Assembly: GCA_964545855.1 (NCBI GenBank)
Contig: CAZJHD010000007.1
Span: 59,299 to 123,298 of the forward strand
Length of the DNA: 64,000 nt
Direction: 5' to 3'
Source of the DNA: CAZJHD01 sp964545855
GTDB lineage: Bacteria > Planctomycetota > UBA1135 > JACQFD01
Shown here: positions 43,448 to 51,088 of the stretch, piece by piece
How the letters are laid out: each line of letters starts with the position of its first letter
Position numbering within the stretch: position 1 is the stretch's first letter
Program-made: the position numbers and the translations under genes
The notes under the pieces: model-generated
Told to the model about the DNA's origin: nothing
What the model saw: only the letters and a program-made list of their open reading frames with translations
Database searches by the model: none

Positions 43448-43849
43448 ATGCCGAGCCGACCGCATCGCACGCTCGAGACGTTCCCGAATCCGCGTCCGTC
43501 GCGCGTCTACGAGATCGCCTTCGATTGCCCCGAGTTCACCTGTCTCTGTCCGCGAACCGGCCAGCCCGACTTCGCGACCATCCGCATTCGCTACGCACCG
43601 GCGCGACGGTGCGTCGAGCTGAAGTCCCTGAAGCTCTACCTCGGGTCCTATCGAGACAGCGGCGCCTACCACGAGGACGTGACGCACCGGATCCTCGACG
43701 ATCTCGTCGCGGCGGCGCGGCCGCGCTGGATCGTCGTCGTGGGTGATTTCTCCGTGCGCGGGGGCATCCACACCGTCGTGACGGCGACGGCCGGGCGTCC
43801 GACGCGCGAAGCCGTCGACGGTGCGCGGCGGCCTGCATCCTCCGGCTGA
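43448..43849 (+). CDS. queF: NADPH-dependent 7-cyano-7-deazaguanine reductase (type I)
   Basis: QueF reduces preQ0 to preQ1 in queuosine biosynthesis. The 133-residue unimodular form has the active-site segment FTCLCPRTGQPDFATI (catalytic Cys34, then Asp). The NADPH-binding ELKSLKLYLGSYRD is the E-[SL]-K-[SA]-x-K-x-Y-x-x-S-[YF]-R QueF motif. Substrate-binding HEDVTHRILDDLV follows. The other queuosine genes are not in the window. About 14 bp after its stop GCTCGAC and GTCGAGC can form a 7-bp hairpin. Confidence 0.94.
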   Translation: MPSRPHRTLETFPNPRPSRVYEIAFDCPEFTCLCPRTGQPDFATIRIRYAPARRCVELKSLKLYLGSYRDSGAYHEDVTHRILDDLVAAARPRWIVVVGDFSVRGGIHTVVTATAGRPTREAVDGARRPASSG

Positions 43850-43968
43850 ACGTCGACGCCTGTGCTCGACGGCGATGGTGGTGCTCAAGTCGAGCCCCGC
43901 CGACGCTCGAAGGGAATGCCGGTGATTCGTGCGATGCGTGGCGGGCCCGGCATTCGGGGCGATCTTCG

Positions 43969-44895
43969 ATGATTCAGGTCGACGCGGGGCTCTCGATCGG
44001 AAAGTACCGGGTGACCGACTTCCTCGGACGGGGCGGGTTCGCGCTCGTCTACCAGGCGGAGGATCGGGAGACGGGAGATCGAGTGGCCCTCAAGATGGGC
44101 GATTCGAGCGGAGGCGGTCGCTTCGTCGATCGCCTCGCGGAGGTGGGTGCGCAGCGGGCGCCGGGTGCCGTGAGCCCCGACGAGAGCCCCGCCGACGCCG
44201 TGTTCTTCGAGAGCGGCTCGGCGCGCATCGACTTCCTCGACGAGAAGGAGATCGATCGACTCCTGCTCGCGGAGTCGGAGGCGCTCCGCCGCATCCAGAC
44301 TCCGCACGTGGTGCGTCTGCGCGAGACGATCCGGCGCGAGGGAAGACCCGTGCTGGTCCTCGACTGGGTGAAGGGGAAGACCCTCCGAGAGAAGATCCGA
44401 TCGCTCGAGGGGATCCGGCTCAACTGGTTCCTCACGATCGTGCGCACGCTCGAGCGGCTTCGGTCGACGGGGGAGCTCCCGTTCCACGGGGATCTCAAGC
44501 CCGAGAACATCGTGGTGAAGCCCCAGGGCACCGTGGTGATGATCGACCCGGCGCCCGCGAGCGCGTCGGGGCCCGTGCCGGCGACCCTCGCCTACAACCC
44601 CCTCCTGCTCCGCAGCAGCGCGGCGGACGTGATGGCGATCGGGATCACGCTCTACGAGATCCTGACGGGGACGCTTCCCTTCGAGAACGTGCCGTGGGAG
44701 TACGCCGGAACGTCGACGGGAGGGGAGACCGTGCGTCTCTCTCTCTCCTACTTCCTCTCCTTCGTGCCGCCGCGCGACCTGAACCCGAACACGCCTCCCG
44801 CCCTCGAGCGCATCGTCCACCGGTGCCTCACGGTGCCGGAGTACGGCCTCGAGGGTCTCCGGGACGACCTCGTGGCATTCCTGAAGCGAACGTAG
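43969..44895 (+). CDS. Serine/threonine protein kinase-like protein
   Basis: This 308-residue soluble protein has a Hanks-type kinase fold. The glycine loop is FLGRGGFALVYQAE, the ATP-binding Lys is in VALKMGD, and the catalytic loop is FHGDLKPENIVV (Asp175). The DFG position reads MIDPAPA, so the magnesium Asp is present but Phe-Gly is altered. An insertion of about 45 residues (roughly 45-90) follows the Lys strand. No transmembrane segment or sensor domain is seen. It lies 106 bp upstream of the giant kinase-like regulator and may act with it. Confidence 0.82.
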   Translation: MIQVDAGLSIGKYRVTDFLGRGGFALVYQAEDRETGDRVALKMGDSSGGGRFVDRLAEVGAQRAPGAVSPDESPADAVFFESGSARIDFLDEKEIDRLLLAESEALRRIQTPHVVRLRETIRREGRPVLVLDWVKGKTLREKIRSLEGIRLNWFLTIVRTLERLRSTGELPFHGDLKPENIVVKPQGTVVMIDPAPASASGPVPATLAYNPLLLRSSAADVMAIGITLYEILTGTLPFENVPWEYAGTSTGGETVRLSLSYFLSFVPPRDLNPNTPPALERIVHRCLTVPEYGLEGLRDDLVAFLKRT

Positions 44896-45001
44896 CGGCG
44901 CCAGCGGAGGACCGCCGGCGGATCGCGCGCGGTCGGGCGGGGTCCACGTCGCGGGCGTCGCCCTTCGCGCGGGCGCCGGCTCGGGCGATGATCGTCGCAG
45001 C

Positions 45002-48000
45002 GTGAGCTCTCCGGCGTTTCCCCCGATTCCCGAGCGGTTCCGGGTGCTCCCGGGCTCCGAGGAGGTCCTCGGCCCCTCGACCTGGCTCGTGGAGGACCGT
45101 TTCTTCCCCCGGCGCCGATGCGTGCTCGCGATCTCCGCGTCGGGGCTCTCGGAGGAGCAGCATCGCGAAGAGGTCGATCGGATCCGCGGCCTGCTCCGCG
45201 TCCGCCATCCCTGCCTCACGCCGATCGTGGCCGCGCGCGGCGAGGATTCGAGCGCTCCGCCGTTCTTCGTCGTGGAGCTGCCGGACGGCGTTCCGCTCCT
45301 CCGCCGCGTGCGCGATGCCCGTGAGCGCGCCGGCAACGACGCCGTCCACCGGATGCTCCGCCGCGTGATCGGTGGGCTCTGTCAAGCGCTGGAGCCGCTG
45401 CACCAGCGCGGGCTCCTCCACTACGACCTGCGCCCCGAGCGGATCGTCTTCGACCGCGACGACGAGCCGACGATCGTGGGCTTCGGGCTGTCGGCGCCGC
45501 AGATCGAGGACGTGGGACGCAGCTCCGTCGCTCTCGCCTACACGGCGCCGGAGATCCTGCGCGGAGACCCCGTCGACCACCGTGCCGATCTCTACTCCCT
45601 CGGCGTCCTGCTCTACGAGGCGCTCACGGGCCGCAATCCGTTCCTCGGCCGGGATGCGAAGGAGACCGCGCGGGCGCACCTCGAGGTCCTTCCTCCGCCG
45701 CCGTCGGCCGTGGAGCCGAGCGTGCCGCGCGACCTCGACGACCTCGTCACGCTCCTCCTCGCGAAGAACCCTTCGCGGTCCTTCGCGGCCGCGAGCGACG
45801 TGGTGTCGGCTCTCGAGTCGAAGCTGCCCCGAGGGCGTCGGAGGCGCGCGCCGCCGCTCTCGCCCTACGCCTTCACCCAGAACGAGTTCGTCGGGCGCCG
45901 CAAGGAGCAGCGATGGCTGAACGCGCGATTCCGCGAGGCGCGCGCCGGGAAACGCCACTCGGCTCCGATCACGATCCTCGGCGCCGGAGGCGTCGGGAAG
46001 AGCCGGATGCTCGCCGAGTTCCGTCAGACCGTGCGGCTCGGCGGCGGCGCGTTCCTCCTGGGTCGTCCTGGCACGGAAGCGTCGCGCGCTCTCTCTCCCC
46101 TCGGTGACGTCGTGCGCGCGGCCGCCGAGCTGGCTCCGGACGACGCCGCGCTCTCGGAGGCGGCGGTGTCGTGGCTCCGCGCGGCGAACGAGCCCGTGCC
46201 GGCGAGCCCCGGAGTCCGCCAGCGGCCGGTTCGGGCGGACGGGAGCCCGGAGGACCTGGGAGCGAGGGCCGCCGCGATCCTCGCCCGCGTCGCCGAGCGC
46301 GCTCCGCTCGTCGTCGCGCTCGACGACGTGCACCGATTCACGCCGGCCTCGATCGCCCTGCTCGACGCGCTCGTGCGCGCGCTCGCCCGCGAGGGGGCGC
46401 CTGCGGCGGCAGCGCGCGTCCTCGTCTGCGTCGCTCTGCGCGAGGAGCCGCGCATGCCGGCCGAGCTGAAGCGATTCCTCGCGCGGGAGCCCCGCGGCGC
46501 GGCGCAGGGCGTTCTCGCGCTCAAGGAGTTCACGCGCGCCGAGCTGCGTGCCTTCGTCTCGTCGGTCTTCGGCGCGTCCGGAAGCACCGTCGGGCTCGTC
46601 GATCTGCTGCGCCGGATGGCGGGCGGCAATCCCTTCCTCCTCGAGGAGACGATCCGGTCGTGGATCGCTCGGGGCCTCGTGCGGTGGACCGACGGCCTCT
46701 GGCTGGTCGACGAGGATCGCATCCGAGCGTCCACGGCCGACCTCCGGACGCTCGTTCGCGAGCGTCTCCACGATCTCTCGGAGACTTCGGAGAGATGGCT
46801 GCGACTGGCGGCGATGCTGGAGCGGCCGCTCACGCGACGATGGCTCGGCGTGCTGGAAGCGGTCGTCGGGAGCGAATCGGAGCCGTCGCTCCGCGACCTG
46901 TTCCGGCGCGGCTTCCTGCGGCGCTTCGTGCGGGGCGGAGAGGAGCGGTTCGAGATCGCCCACGCCCTGCTCACGGACGCCGTCGTGCACAGCACGCCCT
47001 CGAGCGCCCGCAGGGAGCTGCATCGGCTCCTGGCGAATGCGCTGGAGGAGATTCCCGAGCTGCGCCACCGCGATGTCTCGGAGGTGGCGCGCCACCGTCT
47101 ACGGAGCGGCGACGCGCGCGCGGCGGCTCGCGTCCTCTTGGCCGACCCCGACGTGGCCGCGGCGGCTCGCGGCGGTTCGACGAGCGTTCCTCCGGCGCAG
47201 AAGATCGAGCTCCTGGAGGCTCTCGTGGAGGAGCTGCCGGTCGATCTCCTGGAGAGGGCGGCTTGCCTGCGAGCGGTCGGTGCGTGGCGCGCCGTGCTCG
47301 GAGACCTTCGCGGCGCGGCCTCCTCCTTGGAAGCGGCCCTCGGCGTTGCGGCGGCCCGCGGCGATCGAGAGGCCGAGTCGCTCGCCGGGGAGATGCTGGC
47401 GGCGGTTCGTCGGCGCGAAGGCGATCTGCGGGCCTCGCTCGGTCTCCTCCGCCGCGCGCTCACGCGGGCGATCGAGGATCGCGACGCGACGCGTCGGGGC
47501 TCGATCCTGCTCCAGATCGGCATGCTCCACGTGGAGCGTGGGGAGCTGCGGCGAGGGGGAGCCTTCCTGCGTCGCGTCCTCCGTGTCTGCGGGCGCGACG
47601 CGGGGGCGGCTCCGGGCTCCGCCGCCCTACGCGCGATCGAGGTCGATGCCCGCGTGGCGATGGCACGCTACGACCGCGAGCTCGGGAACCTCGATGCGGC
47701 GGAGCGATCACTGCGCCAGGCTGGCGAGCTGTCGGGAGACTCCACGCCCAACAGCACGATCGTCGCGCAGCGCATCGAGGAGGGTCGTCTCGGCGCGGAT
47801 CGTGGCGACTACCCCGCGGCCCGCCGCGCGCTCCGCGCGGCTCTCGCCGTGGCCACGACCAGCGGCGGACGCGGGCAGGTCGCCGACGTGGAGATGGCGC
47901 TCGCACGAGTGCATGCGCAGCGGGGCCATGCGGGCGAGGCGATGACCCTCGTGCGGAGCGCTCTCGCCGAAATCCGACGGGCGGGCGGCCGCTCCGCCGA

Positions 48001-50251
48001 GCCGCACCTGCTCCGCGGGCACCTCGCGTCGCAGCTCGGCCGCCATCGGCGCGCGCAGCTCCTGTTCGGCGCGGCCGACGAAGCCGACCGGTCGGGACGC
48101 GGGGGCGGCCGCCGCCTCGCGCGCCTCCACGAGCGCTTCCTCGACCGGGTGCGCGCCGGAGACACCCGAGGAGCGGCGCCCATCGCGCGGGAGGGACTGC
48201 GCCTCGCGCGGAGGCTCCCGGGACCCGGTCCTATTGCCCGAGCGCGCACCGACGTCGGGTCGCTGCTGCGGCTGCGAGGTCGTTTCCGGGCGTCGCGCCG
48301 TTTCCTGCTCCGCGCCCTCCGCGGCGTCCGACGCGCCGGATCCTCGCACGCGGAGACGCGCGTGCGCGCGCAGCTCGGCCTCGCACGCCTCGCCCTCGCG
48401 CAGGGTCGATCGCGCGACGCCGAGCGTTGGGTCGGACGCGCTCGCCGCGCGTTTCGCGAGCTGCGGCGTCTGCCGGAGTTGGCCGACCTTCGCGCGACGG
48501 CGGGGGAGGTGGATCTGCTGTCGGGCCGCTGGGAGGCCGCGGAGCGATCCTTCGCCGCGGCGCTCCGGATCGACGACCGCCTCGACCGCCCCATGGAGCG
48601 CGCCGACGATCTGCAGGGTCTCGCGCGCGCCGCTCTCGGGCGAGGGCTCGTCGATGCCGCCTGGGCTCGGGCGCAGCTCGCGCAGGAGGCGCTCGCGCCG
48701 CTCCCGCGCGTGCCCCTCGTCGCGCATGGAGCGGCTCTCGACGCGCGAGCGCGCATCGCCGAAGTGCTGACGGCGGCGCGGCGCGGCCTCGAGACTCGCG
48801 AGTCGACGCGCGAGATCGAGCTGCTGCGCGAACTCGCGTCGCTGCAGCAGGAGAGCGCCGAAGGGCGGCTCGGCGGATCGGTCGCCGAGCGCATCACGGG
48901 CCTCGCGGCGCGATCGCTGCGCGCGGCGCGGGCCGCTCTCTATCTGCACCGCCGGGGAGGCTCGGTCCTCGTCGCCTCGACGGACGCGCGGGGCGAGCAC
49001 GCCGAGCCCGGACCGGCGGCGCCCGGCGCGGCGCGCGCGTCGGCTCCCATCGATGATCGAGGAGCGCCTGGCGGATGGGCGCGACGATGGACGTCGCTCA
49101 CGGAGCCGCTGCGGCGCGATGGAATCGCCGTCGGGGCGCTCGTCGTCTCCTCACCTTGGATCGACCGGCGATTCGAGTCGATCGACCGCGCGGACCTCGC
49201 GAAGCTCTCGAACGTGGCGGCGCTGCTCGTCACCTCGGGAAGCGTGGGGAGCGGCGGCGCGCGCCCGGAGACATCGTCGGAGAGCCGCGAGGAGCCTCCG
49301 GATCGTGCGCTCGAAGCGGATTCGCGTCTCGTCGGCACGTCCGCCGCCATCCGGAGGATTCGGCGATCGGTCGCGCGCGCGGCCTCCACCGAAGTCCCTG
49401 TCGTCGTGCATGGGGAGACTGGAACCGGGAAGGACCTCGTTGCCCGCTCGATCCACGTGGCGTCCGGAGAGGCACGTCCCTTCATCGTCGTCAGCGCAGC
49501 CGATCTGCCGAGCGACCTCGCCGAGGTCGAGCTCTTCGGGCACGTGCGCGGGGCGTTCTCCGGAGCGGAGGCGGCGCGCGGAGGTCTCGTCGAGCAGGCC
49601 CATGGGGGAACGCTCGTGCTGGATGGCGTCGAGGAGATCCCGCTGAGCCTCCAACGCGCGCTCCTGCGGGTGCTCGAGACAGGAGAGGTCCGCCGCATCG
49701 GGTCGTCGGCGCCGATCGCCGTACGCTTCCGGACGATCGCGACGATGCGTCTCGATCCGATCGCGGCCGTCGATCGAGGCCTCCTGCGGGAGGATCTCCA
49801 CTACCGTCTCAGGGGCCTCGAGATCGCGCTCCCGCCACTCAGGGAGCGACGGGAGGACGTGCTCCCTCTCGTGGAGCACTTCCATGTCCAACTGGCCGGC
49901 GGAACGCCGCAGCCGCACATCACGGCCGCCGCGGTGCGGCGGCTCCTCGACCATTCCTGGCCCGGGAATCTCCGGGAGCTGCGCGGCGAGGTCGCGCGGT
50001 GGCGCATCGAGAAGCTCTCGACCATTCGTCGTGCGAATCTCTCCCTCGGGCCGGCCGCGGTCGAGAGCTCGTCCGCGACGGAGCAATTCGCCCTTCGGCG
50101 GGAGGACTTCGAGAAGCGGGCGATGGAGGAAGCGCTCCGGCGGTCCAAGGGGCGGTTCTCGGCCGCCGCGCGTCTCCTCCAGATGCCGCGATCGACGTTC
50201 TACTGGAAGCTCAAGGCCTACGGGCTGCGCCGACCTCCCGCGGGGGGATGA
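45002..50251 (+). CDS. Giant regulator: pseudokinase - AAA ATPase - TPR - GAF - sigma54 activator - Fis HTH
   Basis: This single 1749-residue frame has a GTG start. Residues 20-270 have a kinase fold with the catalytic loop HYDLRPERI near 140; the DFG is GFG, so phosphotransfer is unlikely. Residues 295-600 hold a STAND/AAA_16 ATPase with FVGRRKEQ, Walker A GAGGVGKSR (near 330) and Walker B VVALDDVHRF. About 700-1270 contains TPR-like helical repeats and about 1290-1425 a GAF domain. Residues 1440-1680 form a sigma54-interaction AAA domain with Walker A GETGTGKD (near 1470) and GAFSGA (variant of GAFTGA, near 1517). Its Walker B is LVLDGVEEI, with Gly replacing the usual Glu. A Fis-type HTH occupies 1700-1745. 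It should activate sigma54 promoters in response to signals sensed by the N-terminal parts. Confidence 0.88.
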   Translation: MSSPAFPPIPERFRVLPGSEEVLGPSTWLVEDRFFPRRRCVLAISASGLSEEQHREEVDRIRGLLRVRHPCLTPIVAARGEDSSAPPFFVVELPDGVPLLRRVRDARERAGNDAVHRMLRRVIGGLCQALEPLHQRGLLHYDLRPERIVFDRDDEPTIVGFGLSAPQIEDVGRSSVALAYTAPEILRGDPVDHRADLYSLGVLLYEALTGRNPFLGRDAKETARAHLEVLPPPPSAVEPSVPRDLDDLVTLLLAKNPSRSFAAASDVVSALESKLPRGRRRRAPPLSPYAFTQNEFVGRRKEQRWLNARFREARAGKRHSAPITILGAGGVGKSRMLAEFRQTVRLGGGAFLLGRPGTEASRALSPLGDVVRAAAELAPDDAALSEAAVSWLRAANEPVPASPGVRQRPVRADGSPEDLGARAAAILARVAERAPLVVALDDVHRFTPASIALLDALVRALAREGAPAAAARVLVCVALREEPRMPAELKRFLAREPRGAAQGVLALKEFTRAELRAFVSSVFGASGSTVGLVDLLRRMAGGNPFLLEETIRSWIARGLVRWTDGLWLVDEDRIRASTADLRTLVRERLHDLSETSERWLRLAAMLERPLTRRWLGVLEAVVGSESEPSLRDLFRRGFLRRFVRGGEERFEIAHALLTDAVVHSTPSSARRELHRLLANALEEIPELRHRDVSEVARHRLRSGDARAAARVLLADPDVAAAARGGSTSVPPAQKIELLEALVEELPVDLLERAACLRAVGAWRAVLGDLRGAASSLEAALGVAAARGDREAESLAGEMLAAVRRREGDLRASLGLLRRALTRAIEDRDATRRGSILLQIGMLHVERGELRRGGAFLRRVLRVCGRDAGAAPGSAALRAIEVDARVAMARYDRELGNLDAAERSLRQAGELSGDSTPNSTIVAQRIEEGRLGADRGDYPAARRALRAALAVATTSGGRGQVADVEMALARVHAQRGHAGEAMTLVRSALAEIRRAGGRSAEPHLLRGHLASQLGRHRRAQLLFGAADEADRSGRGGGRRLARLHERFLDRVRAGDTRGAAPIAREGLRLARRLPGPGPIARARTDVGSLLRLRGRFRASRRFLLRALRGVRRAGSSHAETRVRAQLGLARLALAQGRSRDAERWVGRARRAFRELRRLPELADLRATAGEVDLLSGRWEAAERSFAAALRIDDRLDRPMERADDLQGLARAALGRGLVDAAWARAQLAQEALAPLPRVPLVAHGAALDARARIAEVLTAARRGLETRESTREIELLRELASLQQESAEGRLGGSVAERITGLAARSLRAARAALYLHRRGGSVLVASTDARGEHAEPGPAAPGAARASAPIDDRGAPGGWARRWTSLTEPLRRDGIAVGALVVSSPWIDRRFESIDRADLAKLSNVAALLVTSGSVGSGGARPETSSESREEPPDRALEADSRLVGTSAAIRRIRRSVARAASTEVPVVVHGETGTGKDLVARSIHVASGEARPFIVVSAADLPSDLAEVELFGHVRGAFSGAEAARGGLVEQAHGGTLVLDGVEEIPLSLQRALLRVLETGEVRRIGSSAPIAVRFRTIATMRLDPIAAVDRGLLREDLHYRLRGLEIALPPLRERREDVLPLVEHFHVQLAGGTPQPHITAAAVRRLLDHSWPGNLRELRGEVARWRIEKLSTIRRANLSLGPAAVESSSATEQFALRREDFEKRAMEEALRRSKGRFSAAARLLQMPRSTFYWKLKAYGLRRPPAGG

Positions 50252-50260
50252 CGGATCCAT

Positions 50261-50275
50261 GTCCAAGTATTGGAC
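50261..50275. promoter_or_regulatory. Inverted repeat GTCCAA-GTA-TTGGAC (possible operator)
   Basis: This perfect 6-bp dyad with a 3-nt spacer begins 9 bp after the stop of the regulator gene. Its right half TTGGAC is also the start of the sigma54-like box that follows and recurs at 50354. It might be a binding site for the Fis-type HTH of the upstream regulator. Confidence 0.4.
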
Positions 50276-50286
50276 ATCACGGTGCG
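50270..50286 (+). promoter_or_regulatory. Sigma54 -24/-12-like box 1
   Basis: TTGGACATCACGGTGCG has the invariant GG (50272-50273) and GC (50284-50285) at exactly 10 bp spacing, as in sigma54 promoters. The -12 box is GTGC rather than TTGC, so the match is partial. It lies directly after a gene for a sigma54 activator. Confidence 0.35.
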
Positions 50287-50353
50287 TTGGAAACACGGCC
50301 CCAGGAAGGCCATAATCATCGCGCTCGCAGTCGTTTGAAATGATCGGAACATC

Positions 50354-50370
50354 TTGGACCCGACCTTGCC
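50354..50370 (+). promoter_or_regulatory. Sigma54 -24/-12-like box 2
   Basis: TTGGACCCGACCTTGCC has GG (50356-50357) and GC (50368-50369) with exactly 10 bp between them, and a full TTGC -12 box. The -24 box is TTGGAC rather than TTGGCAC. It lies 100 bp after the activator gene and 720 bp before the cytochrome start. Confidence 0.4.
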
Positions 50371-51088
50371 TCCCAGTGGAGTGCTCGCCAACGCCAACGA
50401 TCTCGTGGGCACGATCCGAGCTTCGCTCTCTGCGGACCTGCGGCCAAGGAAAGCGAGGACGCGGGGCGTGCGCCGAGGTCGGGGCAGCGAGTTCTCTTCA
50501 ACGCTCGAGCCCCGGGCCTTGCGATTCCGCGAGGTCCGGGGCGCTCTGCTTTCCTCCTTCTCCTCTTTCCCCTCTGCGTTCCTTCTCTCCTTCGCACGCG
50601 GCAATCGCTGACGTCGTCCGAGCCGTGCGCGAAGCGCGGAGCCAATCGATTCCTCTCGGCCTCACGCCCGCTACGCAACTGTCACGACGGCGGCCCTTGG
50701 GGTAGCCTTCCAGGCTGCTTTTCTCCCGAGTTCTCCGAGCTCTCTGTCTCCGGCCTCTCCGGGTTCCTGAGCGCTCGATCGCGTTCGACTCCACACCCTC
50801 GCTCGACGGATCTCCGACGCTCGTCCAACGCCCTTCTCCCGCTCCCGGATCGGGCCGCGTTCCCCGATGGATCCCTTCGAGACCATCGAGGCGCCTTCGA
50901 GACCCCATCCTTCGTCTTCGACTCGAGGCACGAGTCGAATCGCACCCGCGCCCTTCGGAATCCCCCGGCCAATCGCGCACACGGCGTACTCGGCCGCTCA
51001 ACCCGACCCCATTCCCTCTCGTTCAACCCCGTCGATCGTTTCGCGCGCTCGCGCCGGTGCGACCGACATCTTTCGAGGTCTCGATTCC

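Larger units (their letters stand above)
50252..51088. other. 837-bp intergenic region between the sigma54 activator and the diheme cytochrome
   Basis: No protein-like frame is evident. The first 120 bp carry a perfect inverted repeat and two GG-N10-GC sigma54-like boxes. A pyrimidine-rich run lies near 50540-50590. A later stretch (50700-51060) is rich in CTC/TCC runs with no clear hairpin. Such long leaders suggest an untranslated region or regulatory sites for the following gene. Confidence 0.5.

Noticed and set aside
43850..43968. tRNA gene in the gap between queF and the kinase
   Set aside because: A 7-bp hairpin is present, but no cloverleaf, T-loop GTTCGAATC or CCA end could be assembled.
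50540..50590. Pyrimidine-rich run as a CRISPR leader or tandem repeat
   Set aside because: There is no regular repeat unit or spacer structure; it is a single biased stretch.
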